Source: Bacteroidales bacterium
Lineage (GTDB): Bacteria; Bacteroidota; Bacteroidia; Bacteroidales; P3
Reading direction: 5' to 3'
Assembly (NCBI GenBank): GCA_900771365.1
Contig: CAAGNU010000211.1
Coordinates: forward strand, 1 to 21,876
DNA length: 21,876 nucleotides
The number at the start of each line of letters is the position of its first letter. The stretch's first letter is position 1. Under the pieces are notes generated by a model, which was given only the letters and a program-made list of their open reading frames with translations, did not search any database and was not told the origin of the DNA. Both the position numbers and the translations under genes were made by a program. Shown here piece by piece: positions 6,823-13,982 of the stretch.

Positions 6823-7617
6823 TTATTGTTTAGCCTTCTTGGCTTTGACGGACTTGTATTCGTCGTTGAGGCCTTGGATGATTTCGTCGGTAATATCCAT
6901 GGCGGAGTCCATGTAGAGGGTGGGGCTATCGACGAAGGTCTTGCGGAGGATGATGTCGAACTGCTGGTTGTCGGCGTTGTATTCGCGGACGAAGGCGAAG
7001 ATGCGGTTGAGGAGTTCGATGTTGGAGTTCATCTGCTTCTCCATAATCTTGTTGGTGAGCTCGGCTTCGAGGGTGCTGAGTTTTTCGGCACGTTGTTTGA
7101 GTTCGGCTTCCTTGGCCTGCTGCTGGGAGAGTGTCATGGTCTCGCCGGTCTGGATGAAGTTTTGGTAGTCTTTTTGGAAGTTGGACATTTGTTGCTGATA
7201 GCTGCGTTCTTGAGCTTCTTTGTATTTGTTGAGCTCTTCCTGCAGGTCGATAGCATATTGGTATTTGGCGAGGAGTGTGTCGCTATCGACGTAGGCTATT
7301 TTGAGGCCGTCTTTGGTGATGACGGGGGCGGCGGCATTGGGGTTGTGCTTGCTGGGGGTTCCGATTCCGGTGAAATGGAGGATGTAGAGGGCGATGAGGC
7401 CGAGAAGGAGGATGATGTTGCAGGCGAGGAGGCACTTGTGGCCGTTGCATTTGCATTTTTTGCCTTTTTCGGGCTGGTCAGCGCAGCAGTTTTCTGGGGT
7501 GTTGGCAGGCTGCGGCTGAGGAGTGTTCTCAGGGGTGAGTGTTTGGGTTTGTTCCGTCGTGTTGGCGGAGGTGTTGTTTTCTTCGATAGGGTTGTCTTGT
7601 GGTTGGTTGATTTCCAT
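6823..7617 (-). CDS. Membrane-anchored OmpH/Skp-like periplasmic chaperone with Cys-rich N terminus
   Basis: The 264-residue protein carries an OmpH/Skp-like domain from about residue 105 to the end: IAYVDSDTLLAKY, then a long Gln/Glu/Lys-rich coiled coil (about 120-205), then a closing segment with YMDSAMDITDEIIQGLN. Skp-type proteins hold outer-membrane proteins unfolded in the periplasm. Instead of a cleavable signal peptide it has a transmembrane helix at about 64-84 preceded by a 63-residue polar tail. The tail starts Asn/Thr/Pro-rich and ends in a cluster of six Cys (44, 45, 55, 57, 62, 66) with Lys and His. The anchor and the Cys cluster are unlike classical Skp; the cluster could bind metal or be lipid-modified, which is speculation. 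It lies 96 bases downstream of gltX on the same strand and may be read from the gltX transcript. Confidence 0.78.
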   Translation of the reverse strand: MEINQPQDNPIEENNTSANTTEQTQTLTPENTPQPQPANTPENCCADQPEKGKKCKCNGHKCLLACNIILLLGLIALYILHFTGIGTPSKHNPNAAAPVITKDGLKIAYVDSDTLLAKYQYAIDLQEELNKYKEAQERSYQQQMSNFQKDYQNFIQTGETMTLSQQQAKEAELKQRAEKLSTLEAELTNKIMEKQMNSNIELLNRIFAFVREYNADNQQFDIILRKTFVDSPTLYMDSAMDITDEIIQGLNDEYKSVKAKKAKQ

Positions 7618-7668
7618 GTTGTTTTTAGTTTTTATTTGTTCTGATGTTATCTTTTTTTGGGGGTGCAG

Positions 7669-7701
7669 ATGGCTTTTATGGCTTTTATGGCTTTTATGGC
7701 C
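7669..7701. repeat. Nine-base tandem repeat (ATGGCTTTT x3 plus partial unit)
   Basis: Three exact tandem copies of ATGGCTTTT (AAAAGCCAT on the minus strand) plus a partial fourth lie in the short gap between the gltX stop and the OmpH-like gene. The array is next to GGCCGCAGGCC, itself an imperfect palindrome. It would be transcribed as part of the gltX 3' region. Confidence 0.85.
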
Positions 7702-7713
7702 GCAGGCCCTGGT

Positions 7714-9297
7714 CTATTCTGCGGGTTCGCCGAGGGTGTCGATAGCGCGTTGGACGCGGGCTATGGTCTCTTCTTTGCCGATAGTCATGACGAGGGTGAG
7801 CATGTCGGGTCCCACGGTGGTGCCGACTACGGCGAGGCGGAGGGAGTTCATTATCTGTCCCATGTTGAGCTGGTTGCCCTTGATGTAGTCTTCGAGGAGG
7901 GCTTGGTGGATGGCGTCGTATTGGAAGGGGACTGTGTTAAGGATTTCGATAACTTTTGCCATGTGGGTGGTCATGCCGGGCTTCCAACGTTTTGCTACGG
8001 CCTTGGGGTCGTATTGGGTGGGGGCTTGGAAGAAGTAGTGTGTCTGCTCCCAGAGGTCCGTCGGGAAGCTGATGCGTTCCTTCATCATGCCGCAGACCTT
8101 GACGATGTAGTCGAATGTGACTTGGATGCCGTGTTCTTTAAGCTGGGGGAGGAACATCTCGGCGACATCCTCGTCGGAGCGTTGCTGGAGGTATTCGTGG
8201 TTGAACCATTTGGCTTTTTCAACGTTGAATTTGGCGCCGCTCTTACTGATGTGTTCGATTGAGAAAAGGTCTATCAGGTCGTCCATGGACATGATTTCCT
8301 GGTCGTTGCCTGGGTTCCAGCCGAGGAGGGCGAGCATGTTGACGACGGCTTCGGGGAGGTAGCCTTTCTCGCGGTAGCCGCTGCTGAGTTCGCCGGTCTC
8401 GGGGTTGTGCCAGTCGAGGGGGAAGACAGGGAAGCCGAGTCGGTCGCCGTCGCGCTTGCTGAGTTTTCCGTTACCATCGGGCTTGAGCAGAAGGGGCAGG
8501 TGGGCGAACTGAGGCATGGTGTCCTGCCAGCCGAAGGCCTTGTAGAGCATGAAGTGGAGGGGGGCGGAAGGGAGCCATTCTTCGCCGCGGATGACGTGGG
8601 AGACTTGCATGAGGTGGTCGTCTACGATGTTGGCGAGGTGGTAGGTGGGCATTCCGTCAGATTTGAACAATACTTTGTCGTCTAAGAGGTTGCTGTTCAT
8701 GGTCACATCGCCGCGGATGAGGTCGTGGACGGTGATGTCGATGTTTTCGGGGAATTTGAAGCGGACGACATAGGGTTCTCCGCTTTCGATGCGGCGTTTC
8801 ACCTCTTCCTCGGGCAGGGAGAGGCTGTTCTCCATGATGCCGTGTGTGGTGCAGTCGTACTGGAAAGTCTTTTTCTGTGCCTCGAACTCTTTGCGTTTTG
8901 CGTCGAGAGCCTCGGGTTTGTCGAAAGCGTAATAGGCCCAGCCGTCGTTGATGAGTTGCTCAGCGTATTGGCGATACATGGGCTTGCGGTCGCTTTGGCG
9001 ATAGGGGCCGTAGTTGCCGCCGAGGTGAACGCCTTCGTCGAATTTGATGCCGAGCCAGTCAAGGGCTTCGATGATGTAAGCTTCTGCGCCAGGAACGAAG
9101 CGAGTTTGGTCGGTGTCTTCGATACGGAGAATCATATCGCCGCCGTTTTGGCGGGCGAAGAGGTAGTTGTACAGGGCTGTGCGGACGCCGCCGATGTGGA
9201 GGGGGCCTGTGGGGCTGGGGGCGAAGCGTACGCGAACTCTTCGGGTCGGCTGGGTGCCGGAGCCGTTTTCAGTGATGGGTGTATTGGTGTTATTCAT
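7714..9297 (-). CDS. gltX: Glutamyl-tRNA synthetase
   Basis: The product is a 527-residue class I aminoacyl-tRNA synthetase that charges tRNA with glutamate. It has the HIGH-type signature APSPTGPLHIGG (26-37), IEDTDQTRF, and the KMSKS-type signature KLSKRDGDRLG (278-288). An upstream in-frame ATG at 9390 would add 31 residues, but those are encoded by the GTGAATT heptamer array (giving NSQFTIRNSQ) and are not conserved-looking, so I chose the ATG at 9297, which starts MNNTNTPITENG. Even this start leaves about 20 polar residues before the catalytic core. The GT2 gene ends 102 bases upstream and the OmpH-like gene follows. A 14-base sequence 7 bases before this start is repeated exactly before alaS. 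Confidence 0.95.
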   Translation of the reverse strand: MNNTNTPITENGSGTQPTRRVRVRFAPSPTGPLHIGGVRTALYNYLFARQNGGDMILRIEDTDQTRFVPGAEAYIIEALDWLGIKFDEGVHLGGNYGPYRQSDRKPMYRQYAEQLINDGWAYYAFDKPEALDAKRKEFEAQKKTFQYDCTTHGIMENSLSLPEEEVKRRIESGEPYVVRFKFPENIDITVHDLIRGDVTMNSNLLDDKVLFKSDGMPTYHLANIVDDHLMQVSHVIRGEEWLPSAPLHFMLYKAFGWQDTMPQFAHLPLLLKPDGNGKLSKRDGDRLGFPVFPLDWHNPETGELSSGYREKGYLPEAVVNMLALLGWNPGNDQEIMSMDDLIDLFSIEHISKSGAKFNVEKAKWFNHEYLQQRSDEDVAEMFLPQLKEHGIQVTFDYIVKVCGMMKERISFPTDLWEQTHYFFQAPTQYDPKAVAKRWKPGMTTHMAKVIEILNTVPFQYDAIHQALLEDYIKGNQLNMGQIMNSLRLAVVGTTVGPDMLTLVMTIGKEETIARVQRAIDTLGEPAE

Positions 9298-9399
9298 TGT
9301 ATTTAATGTTAAATGTTGAATGTTATTTTGTGAATTGCGAATTGTGAATTGTGAATTGACAAATGTGGGGCGGCAGCCGTCACTATTCACTATTTACCA
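9298..9399 (-). repeat. gltX leader: ACATTYA repeats, GTGAATT heptamer array and GC core
   Basis: On the minus strand the leader reads GC core (GGCGGCAGCCGTC on plus, 9369-9381), heptamer array (9330-9359, about four GTGAATT-like units on plus), then CAACATTTAACATT (9305-9318) seven bases before the ATG. The 14-mer occurs again at 20017-20030 at the same distance from the alaS start. Confidence 0.7.
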
Positions 9400-10407
9400 T
9401 TACATTTTGAGTTGGCTGAATTTTGTTTTCTTTAGTAGATAGTATTGTACGAGCAGGAGGCCTTGGTGTATGCAGGAGACGGGATGGGACTGATCCGTCT
9501 TTTTGCGTTTGGCTTTGAGATGGGGCAGCTCTTTGTAGAAGGCGCGATGGGCTTGCGCCACGGCCTTGAACTCCTTGGGTTTCTTTTCTAAAAGGAACTT
9601 GAAGGCAGCCACGTAGTCCAGCACGATGCGGGCGATGATGACCCATAGGAGCCTGCTTTTCGGCAGGTTTTTGTAGAGCATGGCCAGATTGTTGCGGAAG
9701 TTGAGGAAGGTCTTGCGTGGGTTGGATGGGGGCAGGGTGCCGCCGCCAACATGGTAGATGGTGGATTGGGGGCAGTACTCCACGCGGTAGCCGGCATTCT
9801 TGGCTCGCCAGCAGAAGTCAATCTCCTCCATGTGGGCGAAGAAGTCGCCGTCCAGTCCGCCAAGATTCTTCCAAGCCTCGGCTTTCACGAACATGGCTGC
9901 GCCCGAGGCCCAGAAAATCTCGCAAGCGTCATCATATTGCCCGAGGTCTTTCTCCAGGGAGTTGAAGAGGCGTCCGCGGCAGAATGGGTAGCCGTATTTG
10001 TCGATAAAGCCGCCAGCCCCGCCTGCGTATTCGAAGGTGTCGCGCTGATCGTACATGAGCAGCTTGGGCTGGCAGATGGCCGTGGAAGGGTGCTGTAACA
10101 TCTGCTCTATGACGGGCTCCACCCAGTTGGGCGTAACCTCCACGTCGTCGTTGAGGAGGACGTAGAAGTCGGCCTCAATCTGGCTGAGGGCGCGGTTGTA
10201 GCCTTCGGCGAAACCGTAGTTCCGGTCCATCTCCACAAGGCGTAGCTGGGGGTAGTTGGCACGTAGGAAGTCGAGAGAATCATCGGTGGAGCCGTTGTCG
10301 GCAATCACCACCTCAGTGTCGCCTGTGGTGTTGGCGACAACTGAGGGCAGAAAACGTTCCAGCATCTTCTTCCCGTTCCAGTTCAGTATTACTACGGCTG
10401 TGTGCAT
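9400..10407 (-). CDS. Family 2 glycosyltransferase
   Basis: This 335-residue protein is a GT-A fold glycosyltransferase of the rhamnosyltransferase-like GT2 group. Visible elements are ILNWNG (7-12), the nucleotide-binding DNGSTDDS (37-44), the metal-binding LLNDDVEV (84-91, DxD equivalent) and the acceptor region EEIDFCWRAKNAGYRV followed by HVGGGT. The C-terminal part has a hydrophobic, probably membrane-associated helix (LLWVIIARIVLDYVAAFKFLL) and a basic tail. It would add a sugar to an envelope polysaccharide or lipid-linked glycan on the cytoplasmic side; the exact sugar cannot be read from sequence. It is 85 bases downstream of a lipid A acyltransferase family gene on the same strand, which fits a role in lipopolysaccharide or another surface glycolipid. 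Confidence 0.88.
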   Translation of the reverse strand: MHTAVVILNWNGKKMLERFLPSVVANTTGDTEVVIADNGSTDDSLDFLRANYPQLRLVEMDRNYGFAEGYNRALSQIEADFYVLLNDDVEVTPNWVEPVIEQMLQHPSTAICQPKLLMYDQRDTFEYAGGAGGFIDKYGYPFCRGRLFNSLEKDLGQYDDACEIFWASGAAMFVKAEAWKNLGGLDGDFFAHMEEIDFCWRAKNAGYRVEYCPQSTIYHVGGGTLPPSNPRKTFLNFRNNLAMLYKNLPKSRLLWVIIARIVLDYVAAFKFLLEKKPKEFKAVAQAHRAFYKELPHLKAKRKKTDQSHPVSCIHQGLLLVQYYLLKKTKFSQLKM

Positions 10408-10423
10408 ATCATTGTCTTCTTTT

Positions 10424-10480
10424 GGTGAATAGTGAAATGACGGGCGATGGCTCTTTCAATTCACATTTCACATTTATTCT
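10424..10480. repeat. Heptamer repeats with GC core between the acyltransferase and GT2 genes
   Basis: GTGAATAGTGAAATGA, the core GACGGGCGATGGCTC (10439-10453) and ATTCACATTTCACATT make up most of this 85-base gap. It is a short member of the heptamer-plus-core family seen in other gaps of the window. Confidence 0.55.
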
Positions 10481-10492
10481 TTTAGTTATATG

Positions 10493-11323
10493 TTAAAATT
10501 CGTGGAGGGGTACGTCCTCGGGGCGTTTCCTCTTCCATCGTTTGTGCGACCAGAGCCAGTATTGCGGAGCCTGATTGATGGTGTCGGTCAGACGGCGCAC
10601 GTAGGCCTTTGTGATGGCGTAGGGCTCGGCCTGGGAGGGCTTCTCACAGAGCGTCTCGAACCGTACCGTGTAGTGTCCGCGACGCACCTTTGTCACCTCG
10701 TAGTAGAGCACGGGCATGTCGTATTTCCGTGCAAAGTATTCCGCGCCATACAGGAACGGTGTCTCCTGGTTCATGAAGGTGGTCCAGTACGACTTCCGTT
10801 CGTTGCTTGGGCTTTGGTCGGAGAGCATCATGTAGGCTGTCGGAACCTTGTGTTCGTGAAAGAACGCCATGACCTGCCGTACATCGGTCTGGTCCACAAT
10901 CTCAGTGCCATAGCGGGAGCGACGGCGGGTGAGATATTTGGCTATGAACTTGTCTTGCAGCGGCTTTCCAACACCTACGCCATGGTGCATCAGCTGAAAG
11001 TTTAGCGAGCTGATCATGTATTCCCAGTTGTTGTAATGGGCAGACATCAGTATCACGCTTTCTCCGCGTTCGTAGTATTGGTTCACCAGTTGGCGGTTCT
11101 CGAACTTATACCTTTTCATCAGCACTTGCGGATGGGCATAGAGGTTGTGCACACCTTCCACGAGCAGGTCGCTGATGTGGTGGTAGTAGTGCCGCTCAAT
11201 CTTCTTCCGCTCCGAGTCCGAAAGCTCAGGGTAGGCGTTAGCGAGATTGGTGCGGGTTACCGTCCTGCGGTATCTTGCGATATGGTATACAACCAGATAT
11301 GTTATTTCCGACAGCAAATTCAC
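10493..11323 (-). CDS. Lipid A biosynthesis acyltransferase family protein (LpxL/HtrB-like), short N terminus
   Basis: The 276-residue product belongs to the bacterial lipid A acyltransferase family, which transfers acyl chains to lipid A or related envelope lipids at the inner membrane. The catalytic H-x4-(D/E) motif is SAHYNNWEY (His96, Glu101), followed by the conserved Gly-Lys-Pro region and by LSDQSP. The N-terminal part shows RYRRTVTRTNLANAYPELS, a family landmark. The only clear start is GTG at 11323; members usually have a further 20 or so hydrophobic residues before this point. The frame remains open upstream, but that DNA is heptamer-repeat sequence giving repeat-like peptide, so the normal 5' end seems to have been lost or replaced. 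Function may persist since the catalytic core is intact. It sits between the GWxTD and GT2 genes on one strand. Confidence 0.85.
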   Translation of the reverse strand: MNLLSEITYLVVYHIARYRRTVTRTNLANAYPELSDSERKKIERHYYHHISDLLVEGVHNLYAHPQVLMKRYKFENRQLVNQYYERGESVILMSAHYNNWEYMISSLNFQLMHHGVGVGKPLQDKFIAKYLTRRRSRYGTEIVDQTDVRQVMAFFHEHKVPTAYMMLSDQSPSNERKSYWTTFMNQETPFLYGAEYFARKYDMPVLYYEVTKVRRGHYTVRFETLCEKPSQAEPYAITKAYVRRLTDTINQAPQYWLWSHKRWKRKRPEDVPLHEF

Positions 11324-11593
11324 GTGTTCAGTTATAGTGAATTGTAAATGTTTGTGAATTGTGAAAAGTGAATTGTGAATTGGAAGACGGCGACTCCTGC
11401 CTTGCTCTCCTTACGAAAAGGGGCTGGGGGTATGTTTCGAATCAGTTTTCTAACATGTGTTCTCCGCTTCGCCATCGAAAACCCGCTGGGCTTTCTTCAC
11501 ATTCTGCTATTCCGAGACTGGGGAGTCTCGGGCAAAATGCTTGAAAACTCACTGGGTCGCTCGAATGTTCACTGGACATTCTCGTATCAATTC
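11324..11593. repeat. Repeat-filled gap: heptamer array, GC core and four hairpin units
   Basis: No gene is visible in these 270 bases. From left to right: GTGAATT-type heptamers (11337-11380), core GACGGCGACTCCTGCC (11386-11401), then a series of small dyads. These are GAAAACCCGCTGGGCTTTC (11477-11495), the perfect 8-bp stem CCGAGACT/AGTCTCGG around GGGG (11512-11531), a degenerate unit at 11543-11561, and GAATGTTCACTGGACATTC (11563-11581). Three of them are 19 bases long with a CRCTGG centre and self-complementary flanks. None has a T-tract on the minus strand, so none is an ordinary terminator for the GWxTD gene. Confidence 0.7.
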
Positions 11594-13120
11594 TCAATAT
11601 CCTCTCATAAATTGGTCGCCCACTTCGCCAATTACATCTTCGCCCAGCTGGTTCTGGCTCAGCATACGTTCCCATTTGGGCATCTGCAATTCGCCGCGAG
11701 CGTTCGAGTTCAGCAGTTTGTAGAATCCGCTGCGATATTGGTCCCAGAAGAGGAACACGCGGTTGCTCTCGTCCGCGGGCAGCTGGTTGTAGCGCCAGAG
11801 CTGGTAGGGCAGGTAGTATATGTGTCCCTGGCCTGCCGTGGCCTCCACGTTGTTGGCGTACTCGGGCGAGATGTTGCCCGAGAGACGTCTGGTGGGCGTT
11901 GAGTTGAGGTAGAGCGCTCCGACGAAGTTCTTTTCATCGCGGATATAGTCTGGCGGGCCGTATTTCAGGTACACGCGGCCTTGGTCGGTGTGGCGTCCCG
12001 GGGTCATGGGGTAGCTGAAGTTCTTTTCCACATAGTCCACACGCTCCTTGTATTTCAGCCATTCGCCTTCGGGGTCGATATTGTTGCGGATTACCCAGAA
12101 GTGGTAGAAGAAGTTCTGCTTCTCGGTGAGGCTGGAGCTTTTCACCAACTCGTCGGCCACAGTCACCTCATCGGGCGAGGCGATGGGGTAGAGGGCGTCG
12201 ATATATTCGCCCAGCTTCTTATCGTTGTCCATCAGTACCACGAAGGATGTGGCCACCTCCATTTCGTGCTGCGAGTCGTCGTTCACGTTGGGGTTGGAAC
12301 GCTGGATGGGCATACGGTTGTTGGCCAGCACCACGCCATCCTGGTCCACGGCCTCCACAACCACGTCGTAGTTGCCGGAAGGGAGGTTGCTCACGTCCAC
12401 GTTCCCGTAGTAGGCAATACGGCGGCCGCTGTTCTTGCGGTGGACGGCATTCTTCGTGTTCGGCACCATGCGTCCGCTCTCCCGTTGCGAGATATACGTC
12501 ACGATATCAAACTGTTCCACGGCCTTGTCGAGGTTGTAGATTTCCACGTAGGGATGCAGCGTGCTGATGCTTTCGGGCACGAAGTTGTCGATGTATGGCA
12601 CCATGTCGTAGCCGTTGCGTGAGAGCATGTTCTCGCTCGTGGTGGGTGTGGCGGAGGCCATCAGCTGGATGTTCGACATCGAGACGCCGTACTCCTTGAA
12701 ATAGACCAGCAGCTTGTCTTGCATCACCACGGCCTCGTTGTCCGAGTTCTTGTCGCGCAGCGAAATCTCGATGTCGTAGATGCCGTTTGAGAGGGCAAAG
12801 CGCTGAATGTCCATGAATGTGAAATCGTTCTTGGCGGAGTCCTGGATGTAGGGGCTGTTGAGGTCGTACTTTTTGAGGTATGCCACAGTGTCGTTCTTAC
12901 GCACCACCAGCACCACTTCGACTGTGGCGCGGTACTGCCCGTCTTCCTTCGCGAAGTTGAGGCTCCAAGCGTTGAAGTTCAGGTAGGTCTCCACATAGGG
13001 CGCGTTCTTGTTGGGAATCAGGAATGTCGAACAGCCGTACAGGGCCGACAGCTGCTTACCCTTAGCAAAACTGCCCAGCGTTAGGCAGGCCAGTAGGATG
13101 AAAAATGCAACTTTCTTCAT
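11594..13120 (-). CDS. GWxTD domain-containing secreted protein
   Basis: This 508-residue protein begins with a Sec signal peptide (MKKVAFFILLACLTLGSFA). The C-terminal third contains the GWxTD-domain signature, here GRHTDQGRVYLKYGPPDYI (375-393), in which the Trp of the name is replaced (G-R-H-T-D). After it comes an aromatic-rich region (LPYQLWRYNQLP, FLFWDQYRSGFYKLLN) that belongs to the same domain. The N-terminal two thirds look beta-rich with no domain I can name. The function of GWxTD proteins is not established. The gene heads a minus-strand run with a lipid A acyltransferase family protein and a glycosyltransferase, which suggests an envelope role; this is inference from context. The ATG at 13120 is the natural start because the signal peptide begins there. 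Confidence 0.85.
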   Translation of the reverse strand: MKKVAFFILLACLTLGSFAKGKQLSALYGCSTFLIPNKNAPYVETYLNFNAWSLNFAKEDGQYRATVEVVLVVRKNDTVAYLKKYDLNSPYIQDSAKNDFTFMDIQRFALSNGIYDIEISLRDKNSDNEAVVMQDKLLVYFKEYGVSMSNIQLMASATPTTSENMLSRNGYDMVPYIDNFVPESISTLHPYVEIYNLDKAVEQFDIVTYISQRESGRMVPNTKNAVHRKNSGRRIAYYGNVDVSNLPSGNYDVVVEAVDQDGVVLANNRMPIQRSNPNVNDDSQHEMEVATSFVVLMDNDKKLGEYIDALYPIASPDEVTVADELVKSSSLTEKQNFFYHFWVIRNNIDPEGEWLKYKERVDYVEKNFSYPMTPGRHTDQGRVYLKYGPPDYIRDEKNFVGALYLNSTPTRRLSGNISPEYANNVEATAGQGHIYYLPYQLWRYNQLPADESNRVFLFWDQYRSGFYKLLNSNARGELQMPKWERMLSQNQLGEDVIGEVGDQFMRGY

Positions 13121-13805
13121 ATTAGTGAGTGTTATTTATTTTCTTGTGCGGGGGGCTGCGGATGGGTGCCGCTCGCTGCCCTTCTCGGCATGGAGGCCGG
13201 GGTCGGAAGCTTTAGGCAGCCATCCGCAAAACTCGCCTTATTATTAATACAACTTTCTATAACGATAAATGTTTTTTCTTATTGTATCATTTTTCTACTT
13301 TTTAATTATAATTAATATTTATCCTATCCCTGTCGACTTCCCCAGCCTGTGGTGGCGCTAATCCCGTTTGCGCAAAAGGTTGCCATGAAAACATAATTTG
13401 TTTAACATAAATGTTAATTGCATGGGACCGTTTCCTTGGCTCTGAGAGAGACCGCAAAGGGCTCTTTTGCCGTTTTGCGCACCTTCGCTCCGCATCCATA
13501 GTGCTTTTTCTGTAGCTTCGCTCCTGCAGTCGGACCTACGGCGAAGCTACAGCGAAGGAAGGGCGAAGCTGCTCCGAGGGCTGTTTGGCTGTTTTTGCAG
13601 CCTTCGGTACGCCTTATGGGGCATTTTGAAGGTCAGGCATTGTCCTTATTTTGTATTTTTGGAAATTAACATTTCGATGTAAGTGTTGTATGAATTTTTA
13701 ACAAATCAAGGCTTCCTCGCCCCGCCATTCTGTCGTCCTTTAGTTAAGAGTAAAGAGTTGGTCGGAAGCCGTTTTGAGTTAAGGGTTAGTCGGAAGCCGT
13801 CAGTT

Positions 13806-13888
13806 AACAATTCACAAATCACTATTCACAATTCACAATTCACAGTTTACAGTTCACAATTCACAGTTTACAGTTCACAATTCACTAT
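13806..13888. repeat. Long heptamer array (about 11 units of the ATTCACA type)
   Basis: AATTCAC, CAGTTTA and CAGTTCA units follow each other with a seven-base period. Two preceding copies of the core GTCGGAAGCCGT (13761-13772, 13789-13800) sit in AGTTAAG-like heptamers. On the opposite strand the second core reads AACTGACGGCTTCCGAC and matches the 25-base tandem unit at 16010-16059. Confidence 0.8.
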
Positions 13889-13927
13889 TTTTTAGATTTT
13901 AAATTCGGCCATGTCATTTTTTTTTCG

Positions 13928-13935
13928 TAACTTTG
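13928..13935 (+). promoter_or_regulatory. Bacteroidota -7 element of the fucosidase promoter
   Basis: TAACTTTG followed by CA matches the TAnnTTTG -7 consensus of Bacteroides-type promoters. The -33 position has only TTCG. Transcription would start near 13941, giving a leader of about 42-48 bases. Confidence 0.65.
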
Positions 13936-13982
13936 CACTTTATATATAGAAGTACTATTTATTTTTATAGTTTGAAAATGAT

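Larger units (their letters stand above)
13121..13982. other. Divergent intergenic region rich in dyads and repeats
   Basis: This 860-base region separates the divergently read GWxTD and fucosidase genes; I see no credible gene in it. Contents: an inverted repeat TGCGGATGG / CCATCCGCA (13157-13165 with 13220-13228) in the GWxTD leader; an AT-rich stretch (13250-13325) suited to promoters; a perfect 12-bp inverted repeat CTGTAGCTTCGC / GCGAAGCTACAG (13510-13521 with 13541-13552); two GTCGGAAGCCGT units (13761-13801); a long ACAATTC/ACAGTTT heptamer array (13806-13888); and the fucosidase promoter. Short open frames in it are encoded by the repeats. Confidence 0.65.

Noticed and set aside
6802..7644. 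Open frame antisense to the OmpH-like gene (280 codons)
   Set aside because: Val/Phe/Gly/Glu-rich low-information product typical of reverse-strand shadow; the minus-strand gene has clear OmpH features.
13625..13661. TTTG ... TATTTTTG as a second upstream promoter for the fucosidase
   Set aside because: Spacing of 25 bases is too long for a Bacteroides-type promoter, and TAACTTTG at 13928 is a better site.
13467..13895. Two short open frames (about 70 codons each) before the fucosidase
   Set aside because: They are formed by the CTTCGC inverted repeat and by the ACAATTC heptamer array and carry no protein-like features.
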